A stretch of 64,000 bases of DNA from Pseudoduganella lutea. Its GTDB lineage: Bacteria > Pseudomonadota > Gammaproteobacteria > Burkholderiales > Burkholderiaceae_D. The stretch is from NCBI RefSeq assembly GCF_004209755.1, contig NZ_CP035913.1, positions 2,914,001 through 2,978,000 on the forward strand, written 5' to 3'. The translations under genes were made by a program, and so were the position numbers. Below, in pieces: positions 7,598-17,073 of the stretch (the stretch's first letter is position 1; every line of letters starts with the position of its first letter). The notes under the pieces are model-generated. The model searched no databases. It was not told the origin of the DNA and worked only from the letters and a program-made list of their open reading frames with translations.

Positions 7598-8506
7598 TCA
7601 TGAGAGCAATTTAATTCCATCGAGTGTGGCGGCGCATTGTTCGCGGATTACCTTCACGAAGTCCGCCACGTAGGCTTTTTGCCGCAATGCTTCCGGTACC
7701 GACACATACAGGTCACTCCATAGCCCGCCCTCGCCGACCGGCCGCGCGATCACGTAGTCATAGTCGACATAGTTCTTGATCGCCCAGTTCGGCAACGCGG
7801 CAATGCCCCGGCGGCTCGCCACCAGTTGCAGGATCGCCACCGTGAGCTCGGCCTGGCGGCGGGTGAACTGCACGCCGGTGGGGCCCAGCACTTCGCGGAT
7901 CAGGTCGATACGCTCTTCCGGCACCGGATAGGTGATCAGCGTTTCGCCTTCGAAATCGGCGGCCGTCAGGCGGCGCTGGCCGGCCAGCCGGTGCTTTTGC
8001 GCCATCACGGTCAGGATTTCAAAGCGGAACAGCGGGAATGTCGCGTACTGCGCGCTGTAGTCGGAACCAATGACGAGGTCGGCATTCCCGGCGCGCAGCA
8101 GGTCGACCGGTTCGCTATGGAAGCCCGACACCAGGTCGATTTCCACCTCGGGCCAGCGCTTGCGGAACTCATCCATGACCGGCATCAGCCAGTCGAAACA
8201 GGTGTGGCACTCGAGTGCCACGCGCAACTGGCCCTGGTCGCCCTGCATCAGCCGCGTCACGTCGCGCTCGGCCTGTTCGATTTCCGGCAGCAGCATGTCG
8301 GCCAGCCGCAGCAGCCGCGCCCCGATGGCGGTAAAGCCGATCGGCACCGACTTGCGTTCGAAGAGCGGGCCGCCGTAGCGGTCTTCCAGCAACTTGATCT
8401 GGTGGGACAGCGCCGATTGCGTCAGGTTCAGCAGTTGGGCGGCGCGCACGAGGCTGCCGGCGGAGCGCAGTGCGGCAAGCGTGCGCAGGTGACGGATCTC
8501 CAGCAT
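7598..8506 (-). CDS. metR: LysR-family transcriptional activator of methionine genes
   Basis: A 302-residue LysR-type regulator. The N-terminal winged HTH is visible (LEIRHLRTLAALRSAGSLV, then AAQLLNLTQSALSHQIKLLE at about 20-40), followed by a periplasmic-binding-like effector domain. In this family homocysteine is the co-inducer and the targets include metE. Identification as MetR rests on the sequence style, on its divergent arrangement with metE, and on an exact TGAA-N5-TTCA site 7 bp upstream of the start codon. The ATG at 8506 is preferred over a TTG at 8512 that would overlap that site. Confidence 0.9.
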   Translation of the reverse strand: MLEIRHLRTLAALRSAGSLVRAAQLLNLTQSALSHQIKLLEDRYGGPLFERKSVPIGFTAIGARLLRLADMLLPEIEQAERDVTRLMQGDQGQLRVALECHTCFDWLMPVMDEFRKRWPEVEIDLVSGFHSEPVDLLRAGNADLVIGSDYSAQYATFPLFRFEILTVMAQKHRLAGQRRLTAADFEGETLITYPVPEERIDLIREVLGPTGVQFTRRQAELTVAILQLVASRRGIAALPNWAIKNYVDYDYVIARPVGEGGLWSDLYVSVPEALRQKAYVADFVKVIREQCAATLDGIKLLS

Positions 8507-8512
8507 GGTCAA

Positions 8513-8525
8513 TGAATATTTTTCA
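8513..8525. promoter_or_regulatory. MetR binding site (TGAA-N5-TTCA)
   Basis: The sequence TGAATATTTTTCA matches the published MetR consensus TGAANNNNNTTCA exactly. It lies in the 100-bp gap between divergent metR and metE, 7 bp upstream of the metR start. This position fits autoregulation of metR plus activation of metE. No cobalamin riboswitch fits in the gap. Confidence 0.75.
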
Positions 8526-8606
8526 AGTTAAACCGCAAAAGGTTTCGTTTGGCTTATGAACTTCATTGTCGCACACTCTACTTCACTAATATTTAATTGA
8601 CATGAC

Positions 8607-10970
8607 ATGAAAAACATTTGCACGCACATCCCTGGCTACCCTCGCATCGGGGAGCGCCGTGAACTGAAAACCGCCCTGGAACGCCATTGGCGCGGCGAAC
8701 TGCCGGTGACCGAACTGGAAGCCACCGGTCGCGCGCTGCGGGCGCGCCATTGGGCACAACAACACGACGCCGGCCTCGATTTCGTGACCGTGGGGGACTT
8801 CGCGTTCTATGACCAGGTGGCCAACCACATCCAGCTGTTCGGCTGCGAACCCGAGCGCTTCGGGTTCCAGGACGAATCTGCGCTGGAACGCTACTTCACG
8901 CTGGCACGCGGCCGCTCGGGCACGGCGCACTGCGGCTGTGGCCAGGACAGCCACGACAGCCACAGCGGCAGCGCCGCGCTGGCCATGACAAAGTGGTTCG
9001 ACACCAATTACCACTACCTGGTCCCCGAACTGCACGCCGGCACGCGGTTTGCGCTGTCATCCACCCGGTTGTTCGACGAAGTGGCCGAGGCACAGGCGCT
9101 GGGCCACGCCGTGAAGGCCACGCTGATCGGCCCGCTCACCTTCCTGTGGCTGGCCAAATCCACGGATGGCTCCCCGCGGCTCGACCTGCTGGAGCGGCTG
9201 TTGCCTGTCTATGGGCAGGTGCTGGCGCGGTTGAAGGAGCAAGGCGTGGCCTGGGTGCAGGTCGAGGAACCGATCCTGGGCCTCGACCTGCCGCAGGCAT
9301 GGCGCAGTGCGTTCGACACCGCGTACTGGCAGCTGAACCAGGCCGGCGCGCCGCTGCTGCTGGCCACCTGCTTCTCGCCGCTGGAAGAAAACCTGTCGCT
9401 GGCTTGCCGCCTGCCCGTTGCCGGCCTGCACGTCGATGGCGTGCGCGCTGCCCACGAACTGGTCAGCGTGGCCGACTGGCTGCCGGTGCACAAGGTGCTG
9501 TCGGTCGGCATCGTCGACGGCCGCAATATCTGGCGTACCGACCTCGACGCTGCACTGGCCACGCTGGCGCCCGTGCTGGAAAAACGCAACGGCCAGTTGT
9601 GGCTGTCGACGTCGTGCTCGCTGTTGCACGTGCCGTACAGCCTGGCGCTGGAAGTTGGGCCGGAAGTTGGGCCAGAAGTGGGGCTGGACCCGGAAGTCAG
9701 ATCCTGGCTGACGTTCGCGCATGAAAAGCTCGCTGAACTGGCGGTGCTGAAAGCGGCGATCGAACAACCTGCCGCGGCGGCCGAAGCGCTGGCCACCTCG
9801 CGCGCGGCCATCGCGGCGCGGCGCGCCAGCCCGCGGGTGCACGATGCGGCGGTGCGGGCCCGGCTCGCTGCGCTGCCCGCCGGCGCAGCCCGGCGCAAGT
9901 CGCCCTTTGCCGAACGTCGCCTGCTGCAAGGGGCCAGGCTGAACCTGCCGCCCTTCCCCACCACCACGATCGGTTCGTTCCCGCAAACGCCGGCCATCCG
10001 CGCGGCGCGCGCCGCATTCAAGCGGGGCGAACTGGCGACCGCTTCCTACGAGGCAGCCATGCGCGCCGAGATCGAAGACGCGATCCGCCGCCAGGAAGCG
10101 CTGGGGCTGGACGTGCTGGTGCACGGCGAAGCCGAGCGCAACGACATGGTCGAATACTTCGGCGAACATCTTGCCGGCTTCGCGTTCACGCAGAACGGCT
10201 GGGTGCAGTCCTATGGCTCGCGCTGCGTGAAACCGCCCATTATCTGGGGCGACGTATCGCGTCCGGCGCCGATCACCGTCGCGTGGGCGCGCCATGCGCA
10301 AAGCCTCACGCCGCTGCCGGTGAAAGGCATGCTGACAGGCCCCGTGACGATCCTGCAGTGGTCCTTCGTGCGCGACGACCAGCCGCGCGCCGACACGGCC
10401 GACCAGATCGCGCTGGCGATGCGCGACGAGGTGGACGACCTGCAGCAGGCGGGCATCGCCATCGTGCAGATCGACGAACCGGCGCTGCGCGAAGGCCTGC
10501 CGCTGCGCCGCGGCCCACGCGCCGGCTACCTGGACCGCGCCGTGCGGGCCTTTCGCCTGACCGCCGCGGTGGCACGCGACGGCACGCAGATCCACACGCA
10601 TATGTGCTATGCCGAGTTCAACGACATCCTGGCGCAGATCGCCGCGCTCGATGCCGACGTGATCACGATCGAGACGTCCCGTTCGGCGATGGCACTGCTC
10701 GATGCCTTCGGCGATTTCCGTTACCCGAACGACATCGGCCCGGGTGTCTACGACATCCACTCGCCGCGCGTGCCGGACCGCGAGGAAATGCTGGCATTGC
10801 TGCGCCGTGCCCAAGCGGTCATCCCGGCCGCGCAACTGTGGGTCAACCCGGATTGCGGGCTGAAAACGCGGAGCTGGGAAGAGACGGAAGCGGCGCTGCG
10901 CAACATGGTCGACGCGGCGCGGCAAATGCGCGCGGAAGAGGCTGCCGGCAATCGGCGGGAAACCGCATGA
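8607..10970 (+). CDS. metE: Cobalamin-independent methionine synthase (5-methyltetrahydropteroyltriglutamate-homocysteine methyltransferase)
   Basis: A 787-residue enzyme that transfers a methyl group from methyl-tetrahydrofolate triglutamate to homocysteine. Both halves are present: the N-terminal folate domain and the C-terminal catalytic domain with zinc ligands His665 and Cys667 (HTHMCYAEF) and Cys750 (NPDCGLKTR), offset by 24 from the E. coli positions. Two insertions explain the extra length: a Cys/His-rich stretch around residues 104-121 ([14 protein letters not shown]) and a threefold EVGP repeat around residues 350-362 from a 12-bp DNA repeat (about 9650-9690). Both are away from the active site. 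Regulation by the divergent MetR is likely. Confidence 0.97.
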   Translation: MKNICTHIPGYPRIGERRELKTALERHWRGELPVTELEATGRALRARHWAQQHDAGLDFVTVGDFAFYDQVANHIQLFGCEPERFGFQDESALERYFTLARGRSGTAHCGCGQDSHDSHSGSAALAMTKWFDTNYHYLVPELHAGTRFALSSTRLFDEVAEAQALGHAVKATLIGPLTFLWLAKSTDGSPRLDLLERLLPVYGQVLARLKEQGVAWVQVEEPILGLDLPQAWRSAFDTAYWQLNQAGAPLLLATCFSPLEENLSLACRLPVAGLHVDGVRAAHELVSVADWLPVHKVLSVGIVDGRNIWRTDLDAALATLAPVLEKRNGQLWLSTSCSLLHVPYSLALEVGPEVGPEVGLDPEVRSWLTFAHEKLAELAVLKAAIEQPAAAAEALATSRAAIAARRASPRVHDAAVRARLAALPAGAARRKSPFAERRLLQGARLNLPPFPTTTIGSFPQTPAIRAARAAFKRGELATASYEAAMRAEIEDAIRRQEALGLDVLVHGEAERNDMVEYFGEHLAGFAFTQNGWVQSYGSRCVKPPIIWGDVSRPAPITVAWARHAQSLTPLPVKGMLTGPVTILQWSFVRDDQPRADTADQIALAMRDEVDDLQQAGIAIVQIDEPALREGLPLRRGPRAGYLDRAVRAFRLTAAVARDGTQIHTHMCYAEFNDILAQIAALDADVITIETSRSAMALLDAFGDFRYPNDIGPGVYDIHSPRVPDREEMLALLRRAQAVIPAAQLWVNPDCGLKTRSWEETEAALRNMVDAARQMRAEEAAGNRRETA

Positions 10971-11026
10971 ATGCAGGCCGGAAGGCTGTTCGCTACATGA
11001 AAATGCCTCACCGATAATTGTTTTTT

Positions 11027-11072
11027 GACAGTAAAATGCTCGGGCCCGGGCCAGCCCGAATTTTTTACTGTC
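11027..11072 (+). promoter_or_regulatory. Long hairpin ending 3 nt before the minC start codon
   Basis: GACAGTAAAA (11027-11036) pairs with TTTTACTGTC (11063-11072), and inside it TCGGGC (11040-11045) pairs with GCCCGA (11054-11059). The outer stem ends 3 nt before the minC ATG, where a ribosome binding site would normally be, and none is visible. It could be the metE terminator or a translational control element of minC. Confidence 0.6.
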
Positions 11073-11075
11073 GTC

Positions 11076-11843
11076 ATGTCCAAAAGCCCGTTTCAAAAGC
11101 CCATCGAAATCAAGATTTCCACCGTCGTTGCCGTTTCCGCGATCCTGCATACTTCCGACTGCATTGCGCTCGACGCCGCCCTGCGCGGCATGACGGGCGG
11201 TGTGCCCGATTTCTTCGAAGGCGACCTGGCCGTCATCGACGTCGGCGACCTGGCGCCGGGCTCGGAACGGATCGACTGGGCCGGCACGATCGCACTGCTG
11301 AAGAAATACCGCCTGAACCCGGTAGCGGTGCGCAATGCCCGGCCGGACATGGTGGAAGAAATCCAGGCCCTTGGCCTGTCGATCGATACCGGCCGCAGCG
11401 ATGATGCTGCTCCTGCTGCTGCTCCTGCTCCTGCTGCTCCTGCCGCGACTGCCGCGCCGGCGCCAGGCCCGGCACCGGCGCTGATACCCGGTGCCGCCGC
11501 GCCCGCCAACACGGGCACGCTCATCGTCGATACGCCGGTGCGTGCCGGCCAGCGCATCTATGCGCGCGGCGGCGACCTGATCGTGATGGCCGTCGTCAAC
11601 AACGGCGCCGAGATCATTGCCGACGGCAGCATCCACGTCTACAACACCCTGAACGGCCGCGCGCTGGCGGGCGCTTCCGGCGATGCGAGCGCGCGGATCT
11701 TCGCCTTGTCGATGTCGCCGGAACTGGTATCGATCGCCGGTGTTTATCGCACGTTCGAAGATGGTTTCCCCGCCGAGCAGGCCAAGCAACCGGCACAAAT
11801 CAGGCTCAGCGGCGATAAACTGGATATACAATCTGTCAATTAA
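11076..11843 (+). CDS. minC: Septum site-determining protein MinC
   Basis: A 255-residue inhibitor of FtsZ polymerisation, recruited to the membrane by MinD so that division occurs only at mid-cell. An N-terminal FtsZ-inhibiting domain (about 1-105) and a C-terminal right-handed beta-helix (about 150-250, with [20 protein letters not shown] and [19 protein letters not shown]) are joined by an Ala/Pro-rich linker (about 110-145) encoded by a low-complexity GCT/CCT stretch. The ATG at 11076 ([13 protein letters not shown]) is chosen; no ribosome binding site is visible because the hairpin just upstream fills that position. It is followed by minD and minE in the usual order. Confidence 0.95.
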   Translation: MSKSPFQKPIEIKISTVVAVSAILHTSDCIALDAALRGMTGGVPDFFEGDLAVIDVGDLAPGSERIDWAGTIALLKKYRLNPVAVRNARPDMVEEIQALGLSIDTGRSDDAAPAAAPAPAAPAATAAPAPGPAPALIPGAAAPANTGTLIVDTPVRAGQRIYARGGDLIVMAVVNNGAEIIADGSIHVYNTLNGRALAGASGDASARIFALSMSPELVSIAGVYRTFEDGFPAEQAKQPAQIRLSGDKLDIQSVN

Positions 11844-11906
11844 GGCAATTCAACAGGCCGCGCGTACGCGCCCCGCGCCTGAGCTTTCACACTAAAAGGA
11901 TTATTC

Positions 11907-12722
11907 GTGGCAAGAATTATTGTTGTAACGTCCGGCAAGGGCGGTGTCGGCAAGACGACTTCCAGCGCCAGCTTTTCCACGGGTCTCGCCATGCGCGGGC
12001 ACAAGACCGCCGTGATCGACTTCGACGTGGGCCTGCGCAACCTCGACCTGATCATGGGTTGCGAGCGCCGCGTCGTCTATGACCTGATCAATGTGATCAA
12101 CAAGGAAGCCTCGCTGCCGCAGGCACTGATCAAGGACAAGCACTGCGATAACCTGTTTATCCTGCCGGCTTCGCAAACGCGCGACAAGGATGCGCTGTCC
12201 GAAGACGGCGTGGAGCGCGTGCTGGCCGAGATCATCGACATGGGCTTCGAATACATCATCTGCGATTCGCCGGCCGGCATCGAGCACGGCGCGCTGATGG
12301 CGCTGACGTTCGCCGACGAGGCGATCGTGGTGACCAATCCGGAAGTGTCGTCGGTGCGCGATTCCGACCGCATCCTGGGCATCCTGCAGGCCAAGTCGCG
12401 CCGCGCGCAGTCGGGCGGCGAACCCGTCAAGGAACACCTGCTGATCACACGCTATTCGCCAAAGCGCGTGGAAGCCGGCGAAATGCTGAGCTATACGGAC
12501 GTGCAGGAAATCCTGCGCATTCCCCTGCTCGGCATCATTCCCGAATCGGAGCAAGTGCTGCATGCCTCGAACCAGGGCAATCCAGCGATCCACTTCAAAG
12601 GCACGGACGTGGCGGAAGCCTACGAAGACGTCATCGCCCGCTTCCTCGGCGAAACCCGGCCCCTGCGCTTCACGGATTATGAAAAGCCGGGCCTGTTCAA
12701 GCGTATCTTTGGAGGAAAGTAA
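11907..12722 (+). CDS. minD: Septum site-determining ATPase MinD
   Basis: A 271-residue ParA/MinD-type ATPase that binds the membrane in its ATP form, recruits MinC and is released by MinE, giving pole-to-pole oscillation. The deviant Walker A motif SGKGGVGKTT is at 9-18; the DFDVGLRNLD and CDSPAGIE motifs follow. The C-terminal amphipathic membrane-targeting helix is visible as PGLFKRIFGGK. The start is GTG at 11907, supported by AAAAGGA 8-14 nt upstream. minE begins on the base after the stop codon, so the pair is translationally linked. Confidence 0.97.
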   Translation: MARIIVVTSGKGGVGKTTSSASFSTGLAMRGHKTAVIDFDVGLRNLDLIMGCERRVVYDLINVINKEASLPQALIKDKHCDNLFILPASQTRDKDALSEDGVERVLAEIIDMGFEYIICDSPAGIEHGALMALTFADEAIVVTNPEVSSVRDSDRILGILQAKSRRAQSGGEPVKEHLLITRYSPKRVEAGEMLSYTDVQEILRIPLLGIIPESEQVLHASNQGNPAIHFKGTDVAEAYEDVIARFLGETRPLRFTDYEKPGLFKRIFGGK

Positions 12723-12974
12723 ATGGCACTGCTATCTTTCCTGTTCCCCAGCAAGCCGAAAACGGCCACCGCCGCCAAGGAGCGGCTGCAGATCATCATC
12801 GCGCGCGAGCGCAATGGCCGCAGCGGCCCCGACTTCCTGCCGGCGCTGCACAAGGAACTGATCGAAGTGATCTCGAAGTACACGAAAGTGAATGCCGACG
12901 ACATCAAGATTTCGCTGGACCGCCAGGGCAACTTGGAAGTTCTCGACGTCAACGTCGTGCTGCCGGACGCGTAA
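12723..12974 (+). CDS. minE: Cell division topological specificity factor MinE
   Basis: An 83-residue protein, the typical size for MinE. The N-terminal amphipathic segment [15 protein letters not shown] and the anti-MinCD helix ([14 protein letters not shown], about 16-30) are visible, followed by the C-terminal dimerisation region [14 protein letters not shown]. It stimulates MinD ATPase and restricts MinC activity to the poles. It starts directly after minD with a GGAGG-like site at the minD 3' end (GGAGGAAAGT before the ATG). It ends the minCDE operon. Confidence 0.96.
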   Translation: MALLSFLFPSKPKTATAAKERLQIIIARERNGRSGPDFLPALHKELIEVISKYTKVNADDIKISLDRQGNLEVLDVNVVLPDA

Positions 12975-13066
12975 AGCACGCCTGATGGACGCGTAATGGA
13001 CATGTAATCCGCACGCGTCCTCCCGGGTGCGGCCCTGCCGGGCTGCACCTTCCACCTCTGCGGCCG

Positions 13067-13558
13067 CTATATTTTCTTTGCCGCCAACAGTTCCTCCGCC
13101 ACCTTCACGCATGCATCCACGTGCAGGTAGCCGATCTGCCGGAACGCGAAAAAACCGATCGCGGCCGACGCCACTTGCCCCGCCAGCGGCACGATCTTCG
13201 ATGCCTGTTTCGGCACCAGCTTTTTCCCGCTCTTCGCCAGCAGCTTGAACACCAGGTCGCGCGTGATCAATTTGCCCACCAGCATGCCGCCGACACTGAC
13301 CGACGCCTCGTAAGCGATCATCCGGTACTTCGGCTGCAATTTCTCGACTTGCTCGGCCGTCAGTCCAAATGCGGTATTGACCTCGTCGATCAGCTGCGTG
13401 AACAATTTGATGTCCGACACGATGTCGACACCCGGGATGGGCACCGCCGACACGCCAGCCGCCAGCGCGGCACGGCGCCGCACGAGCCGCCGGCAGCGTT
13501 CCCTGACCTCGGCGATATCGCTGCTTGAAGAAGGCAACAATTCCCAGCCGCTCTCCAC
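13067..13558 (-). CDS. Conserved helical, membrane-associated protein (EcsC / IRG-tail-like), function unknown
   Basis: A 163-residue protein with two mildly hydrophobic helices (AALAAGVSAVPIPGVDIVSDI at about residues 30-50, shown here by region, and VPLAGQVASAAIGFFAFRQIGYL near 123-145). The central motif IPGVDIVSDIKLF followed by a helix with QLIDEVNTAFGL recalls the helical tail of interferon-inducible-GTPase-like and EcsC/DUF697 proteins, but there is no GTPase domain. The start is GTG at 13558 with AGGAG 7 nt upstream. It is monocistronic and convergent with minE. Function is not assignable. Confidence 0.55.
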   Translation of the reverse strand: MESGWELLPSSSSDIAEVRERCRRLVRRRAALAAGVSAVPIPGVDIVSDIKLFTQLIDEVNTAFGLTAEQVEKLQPKYRMIAYEASVSVGGMLVGKLITRDLVFKLLAKSGKKLVPKQASKIVPLAGQVASAAIGFFAFRQIGYLHVDACVKVAEELLAAKKI

Positions 13559-13695
13559 AATGTGTCTCCTAAAAAGTTGCTAAAGATAAAAGTTCATTGA
13601 AAATGGCGGTTAACCAGTGTACCGTTTACGAACGTATTAATCGCACAAATAAAATTTACATAGTGCAATATTTGGTCAATTTAGTAACTCTTATA

Positions 13696-13715
13696 GCGAA
13701 TCCTGTTATATTCGC
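13696..13715 (+). promoter_or_regulatory. Inverted repeat GCGAAT-N8-ATTCGC overlapping a possible -10 box
   Basis: In the AT-rich 198 bp between two divergent genes, perfect 6-bp half-sites at 13696-13701 and 13710-13715 flank a TATATT hexamer (13707-13712). No good -35 is present. The dyad lies about 42 bp upstream of the response regulator start and may be its own operator, since OmpR-type regulators often act on their own promoter. Confidence 0.35.
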
Positions 13716-13756
13716 AGTGACCAAGCCTTACCGCCGTGCTTTAACCCACAGATAAG

Positions 13757-14446
13757 ATGAGAATCGTAGTCCTCGATAATGACCGAAGCCAGGCCGAGCT
13801 GATTTCGCAGGTGCTGACTTCCGCCGGCCATGTTTGCCATGCCTTCCAGACGGGCAAGGAACTGCTTGGCCAGTTGCGCAAGGACAGCTACGACATGCTC
13901 ATTTTCGACTGGCAGGTAGTGGATATGGGGGGCGCGGAGCTGATGCGCAAGGCGCGCGAGAAACTCAACGACAATGCGCCCGTGATGTTCATGACCACCA
14001 GCTCCGGCGAGGATGACATCGTTTCCGGCCTCGATGCGGGCGCCGACGATTACATGATCAAGCCACTGCGCCGCAGCGAAATGGTCGCCCGCGTGCAGGC
14101 ACTGCTGCGCCGTGCGTTCCCCGCGCAAAACGGTGCCGAGCAACTGACGTTCGGCCAGTATGTTTTTGAAACCCGCCCGGGCCGGCTGTTAATGGATGGC
14201 CATGTGCTGGATGTAACGCACAAGGAGTTTTACCTGGCTCTGCTGTTTTTCCGCAACATCGGCCGGCCATTGTCGCGTGCCTATATTCACGAAGCGGTAT
14301 GGATACGGGAAACCGACGTTCCCTCCCGCACGATGGATACCCATGTGTCGCGTGTACGCAATAAACTCCAGCTGAAACCGGAAAATGGTTTCCGCTTGGT
14401 ACCAGTCTACAGCTACGGCTATCGTCTTGAAAAACTGGGTAATTGA
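13757..14446 (+). CDS. OmpR/PhoB-family response regulator, orphan
   Basis: A 229-residue two-domain regulator. The receiver domain (about 1-120) has the acidic pair Asp7/Asp9, phospho-acceptor Asp51 in IFDWQ, Thr80/Thr81 and Lys102 in MIKPL, so it looks phosphorylatable. The C-terminal winged HTH (about 130-229) includes THKEFYLALLFFRNIGRPLS and TMDTHVSRVRNKL. No histidine kinase is adjacent: the gene stands alone between the divergent helical protein and hemA. The partner kinase must be elsewhere. Upstream DNA is unusually AT-rich for this window and holds an inverted repeat. Confidence 0.88.
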   Translation: MRIVVLDNDRSQAELISQVLTSAGHVCHAFQTGKELLGQLRKDSYDMLIFDWQVVDMGGAELMRKAREKLNDNAPVMFMTTSSGEDDIVSGLDAGADDYMIKPLRRSEMVARVQALLRRAFPAQNGAEQLTFGQYVFETRPGRLLMDGHVLDVTHKEFYLALLFFRNIGRPLSRAYIHEAVWIRETDVPSRTMDTHVSRVRNKLQLKPENGFRLVPVYSYGYRLEKLGN

Positions 14447-14475
14447 TCAATAGAATCCCGTAACAGATGTCCGCT

Positions 14476-14490
14476 GGGACGATTTGTCCC
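14476..14490 (+). terminator. Short hairpin GGGAC-N5-GTCCC after the response regulator
   Basis: A perfect 5-bp stem with a 5-nt loop 30 bp after the response regulator stop. It lacks a T-run, so termination is only a possibility. Confidence 0.25.
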
Positions 14491-14536
14491 ATTCTGGCCG
14501 CCCGGGCCCGGCGCAGCCGAGTGCCGCACATCAGGC

Positions 14537-14542
14537 TATAAT
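14537..14542 (+). promoter_or_regulatory. -10 box (TATAAT) of the hemA promoter
   Basis: A perfect TATAAT lies 30 bp upstream of the hemA ATG. The hexamer 17 bp further upstream (CAGCCG) is a poor -35, so strength cannot be judged. It is the only plausible sigma-70 signal between the response regulator and hemA. Confidence 0.4.
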
Positions 14543-14571
14543 CAAAGCCTACGTCGTTGATTTTTCTGGAA

Positions 14572-15846
14572 ATGCAACTCCTTGCCGTCGGCCTCAACCA
14601 CACTACAGCTCCCGTCGCCCTGCGCGAACGGCTGGCGTTCGCGCCTGACCAGCTGGGGTCGGCCGTGCGCGCGGCGCGCAACTGGTTCCAGCGCACGGGC
14701 GGCCAGGGCAGTGAAGAGGCAGCCATCCTGTCCACCTGCAACCGCACCGAACTCTATGCTGCGAGCTGCGCCGCCAACCCGCTCGACGCCGGTGCGCATT
14801 TCCTCGCCGATTTCCACCAGCTGAACTACGCCGAGCTGCGGCCGCACCTGTACATGCTGCCGCAACATGAAGCGGTGCGCCATACGTTCCGTGTCGCGTC
14901 CGGCCTCGATTCGATGGTGCTCGGTGAAACGCAGATCCTCGGCCAGATCAAGGATGCGATCCGCACCGCCGACGAAGCGGGCGGCCTGGGAACGTACCTG
15001 CACCAGCTGTTCCAGCGCAGCTTCTCGGTCGCGAAGGAAGTGCGCAGCACCACCGAAATCGGCGCGCACAGCGTGTCGATGGCGGCAGCGTCCGTGCGCC
15101 TGTCGCAGCGCATCTTCGACAAGCTATCCGAACAGAACGTGCTGTTCATCGGCGCCGGCGAAATGATCGACCTGTGCGCCACGCACTTCGCGGCGCAGAA
15201 CCCGAAATCGATCACGGTGGCCAACCGCACGCTCGAGCGTGGCGAACTGCTGGCGCACCGGTTCAACGGCAAGGCGGTCCGGCTGGCCGACCTGCAGACG
15301 CAGCTGCACCAGTACGACATCCTCATTTCTTCCACCGCCTCGTCGCTGCCGCTGATCGGCCTCGGCATGGTGGAGCGGGCGATCAAGGCGCGGCGCCACA
15401 AGCCGATGTTCATGGTCGACCTGGCCGTGCCGCGCGACATCGAACCGGAAGTGGGCCGGCTGAACGACGTGTTCCTGTACACCGTGGACGACCTGGGCAA
15501 GGTCGTGCAGGCCGGTATCGAGAACCGGCAGGCCGCCGTTGCGCAGGCCGAGGCCATCATCGAGACACGCGTGCAATCGTTCATGCACTGGGTCGACGAC
15601 CGCGCCGTGGTGCCCGTCATCCAGGGCCTGCATGAAAATGGCGAGGCGATCCGCCTGGCCGAGCTCGAACGCGCCCGCAAGCTGCTGGCCAAGGGCGAGG
15701 ATGTCGAGGCGGTGCTCGAAGCGCTGTCGAAAGGCCTCACGGCCAAGTTCATGCACGGTCCGCAGCAGGCGCTGCACCGTGCCCAGGGCGCCGAGCGCGC
15801 CCAGCTGGCCGAGCTGCTCCCCCAGCTGTTCCGCGGCCGCCGTTAG
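14572..15846 (+). CDS. hemA: Glutamyl-tRNA reductase
   Basis: A 424-residue enzyme that reduces glutamyl-tRNA to glutamate-1-semialdehyde with NADPH, the first committed step of tetrapyrrole synthesis. Visible are GLNHTTAP (7-14), the catalytic Cys56 in LSTCNRTE, the [11 protein letters not shown] tRNA-binding segment, the Rossmann motif [10 protein letters not shown], and the C-terminal dimerisation helix region ending LPQLFRGRR. The ATG at 14572 gives the conserved start [10 protein letters not shown]; an upstream TTG at 14557 is unlikely. It is 66 bp upstream of prfA, the usual partner in proteobacteria. Confidence 0.97.
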   Translation: MQLLAVGLNHTTAPVALRERLAFAPDQLGSAVRAARNWFQRTGGQGSEEAAILSTCNRTELYAASCAANPLDAGAHFLADFHQLNYAELRPHLYMLPQHEAVRHTFRVASGLDSMVLGETQILGQIKDAIRTADEAGGLGTYLHQLFQRSFSVAKEVRSTTEIGAHSVSMAAASVRLSQRIFDKLSEQNVLFIGAGEMIDLCATHFAAQNPKSITVANRTLERGELLAHRFNGKAVRLADLQTQLHQYDILISSTASSLPLIGLGMVERAIKARRHKPMFMVDLAVPRDIEPEVGRLNDVFLYTVDDLGKVVQAGIENRQAAVAQAEAIIETRVQSFMHWVDDRAVVPVIQGLHENGEAIRLAELERARKLLAKGEDVEAVLEALSKGLTAKFMHGPQQALHRAQGAERAQLAELLPQLFRGRR

Positions 15847-15912
15847 CGGCCCCATCCTGCATTTCCGCCGCACCCTCTCCGGTGCGATGACCACCCATAC
15901 AAGAACGAGACC

Positions 15913-16989
15913 ATGAAACCATCAATGCTGGCCAAGCTGGACCAACTCGCCAACCGCCTCGTGGAGCTGGACGAACTGCTGATGTCCGAAGGTGCCACGT
16001 CCAATATGGACAGCTACCGCAAGATGACCCGCGAGCACGCGGAACTGGGCCCGCTCGTGGCGCTGTACAAGGATTACCTTGGCGTGCAGGGCGACATCGA
16101 GGAAGCGCAGCAGATGCTGGGCGATCCGGACATGAAGGAATTTGCCCAGGAAGAAATCGAAGCGGGCAAGGCCCGGCTGGCCGACCTGGAGCTGGACCTG
16201 CAAAAGATGCTGCTGCCGAAGGATGCGAACGACGAGCGCAACATCTTCCTGGAAATCCGCGCCGGCACCGGCGGCGACGAATCGGCGCTGTTCGCCGGCG
16301 ACCTGCTGCGCATGTACACCCGCTTCGCCGAGCGCAGCCGCTGGCAGGTCGAAATCGTGTCCGCGTCGGAAAGCGATCTGGGCGGCTATCGCGAAGTGAT
16401 CGCCCGCATCGTCGGCAACGGTGCCTATTCCAAGCTCAAGTTCGAATCCGGCGGCCACCGCGTGCAGCGCGTGCCGGCCACCGAAACGCAGGGCCGCATC
16501 CACACGTCCGCCTGCACGGTGGCCGTGATGCCGGAAGCGGACGAAGTGGAAGACGTTCACATCAACCCGGCCGACCTGCGCATCGACACGTACCGCGCTT
16601 CCGGCGCCGGCGGCCAGCACATCAACAAGACCGATTCGGCCGTGCGCATTACGCACCTGCCGAGCGGCATCGTCGTCGAATGCCAGGACGACCGCTCGCA
16701 GCACAAGAACAAGGCTTCGGCGATGAAGGTGCTGGCCGCGCGCATCAAGGACGTGCAGCTGCGCGAACAGCAGTCGAAGGAGGCGGCCACCCGGAAAAGC
16801 CTGATCGGCAGCGGCGACCGCAGCGAGCGCATCCGCACCTACAACTTCCCGCAGGGCCGCATGACGGACCACCGCATCAACCTCACGCTGTACAAGCTCG
16901 ACATGATCATGGATGGCGACCTGACGGAACTGACCACCGCGCTGTCCGCCGAGCACCAGGCCGAGCAGCTGGCCGCCCTCGGCGACTGA
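15913..16989 (+). CDS. prfA: Peptide chain release factor 1
   Basis: A 358-residue class I release factor for UAA and UAG codons. The codon-recognition tripeptide PAT is visible in [14 protein letters not shown], and the peptidyl-transferase-contacting GGQ is at 233-235 in [11 protein letters not shown], the position methylated by PrmC. The length is standard. It follows hemA closely. The dsbB-prmC pair comes next, after a 276-bp gap containing two palindromic repeats. Confidence 0.98.
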   Translation: MKPSMLAKLDQLANRLVELDELLMSEGATSNMDSYRKMTREHAELGPLVALYKDYLGVQGDIEEAQQMLGDPDMKEFAQEEIEAGKARLADLELDLQKMLLPKDANDERNIFLEIRAGTGGDESALFAGDLLRMYTRFAERSRWQVEIVSASESDLGGYREVIARIVGNGAYSKLKFESGGHRVQRVPATETQGRIHTSACTVAVMPEADEVEDVHINPADLRIDTYRASGAGGQHINKTDSAVRITHLPSGIVVECQDDRSQHKNKASAMKVLAARIKDVQLREQQSKEAATRKSLIGSGDRSERIRTYNFPQGRMTDHRINLTLYKLDMIMDGDLTELTTALSAEHQAEQLAALGD

Positions 16990-17006
16990 GTTCCGCCCTA
17001 CAGCCC

Positions 17007-17051
17007 AGCTCGTGTCCACCATGGGGTCAACCCCGAAATCGGACACGAGCT
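17007..17051. repeat. Palindromic intergenic repeat, GTGTCC/GGACAC type, copy 3
   Basis: Arms AGCTCGTGTCC (17007-17017) and GGACACGAGCT (17041-17051) enclose the same interior as copy 1 (GGGGTcaACCCC). The central stretch from GTGTCC to GGACAC is identical to copy 1, although the two are 16.5 kb apart; only the outer arm bases differ. Confidence 0.8.
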
Positions 17052-17073
17052 CGACTGTTTAGCCAGCTGAGCC

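Noticed and set aside
8513..8606. Cobalamin riboswitch before metE
   Set aside because: The gap to metR is only 100 bp and shows no B12-box-like sequence; the MetR site explains regulation.
11032..11037. TAAAAT as a -10 box of a minC promoter
   Set aside because: No -35 hexamer lies at a suitable distance; TTGACA-like bases at 11025-11030 are adjacent to it, too close to pair with it.
11025..11075. TTG at 11025 as the minC start
   Set aside because: It would translate the hairpin into 17 residues unlike any MinC; the MSKSPFQKP start matches the domain boundary.
9057..11831. A 924-codon open frame on the minus strand opposite metE and minC
   Set aside because: It is antisense to two well-identified genes, lacks recognisable domains, and is rich in Arg/Gly/His/Gln as expected from reading high-GC coding DNA backwards.
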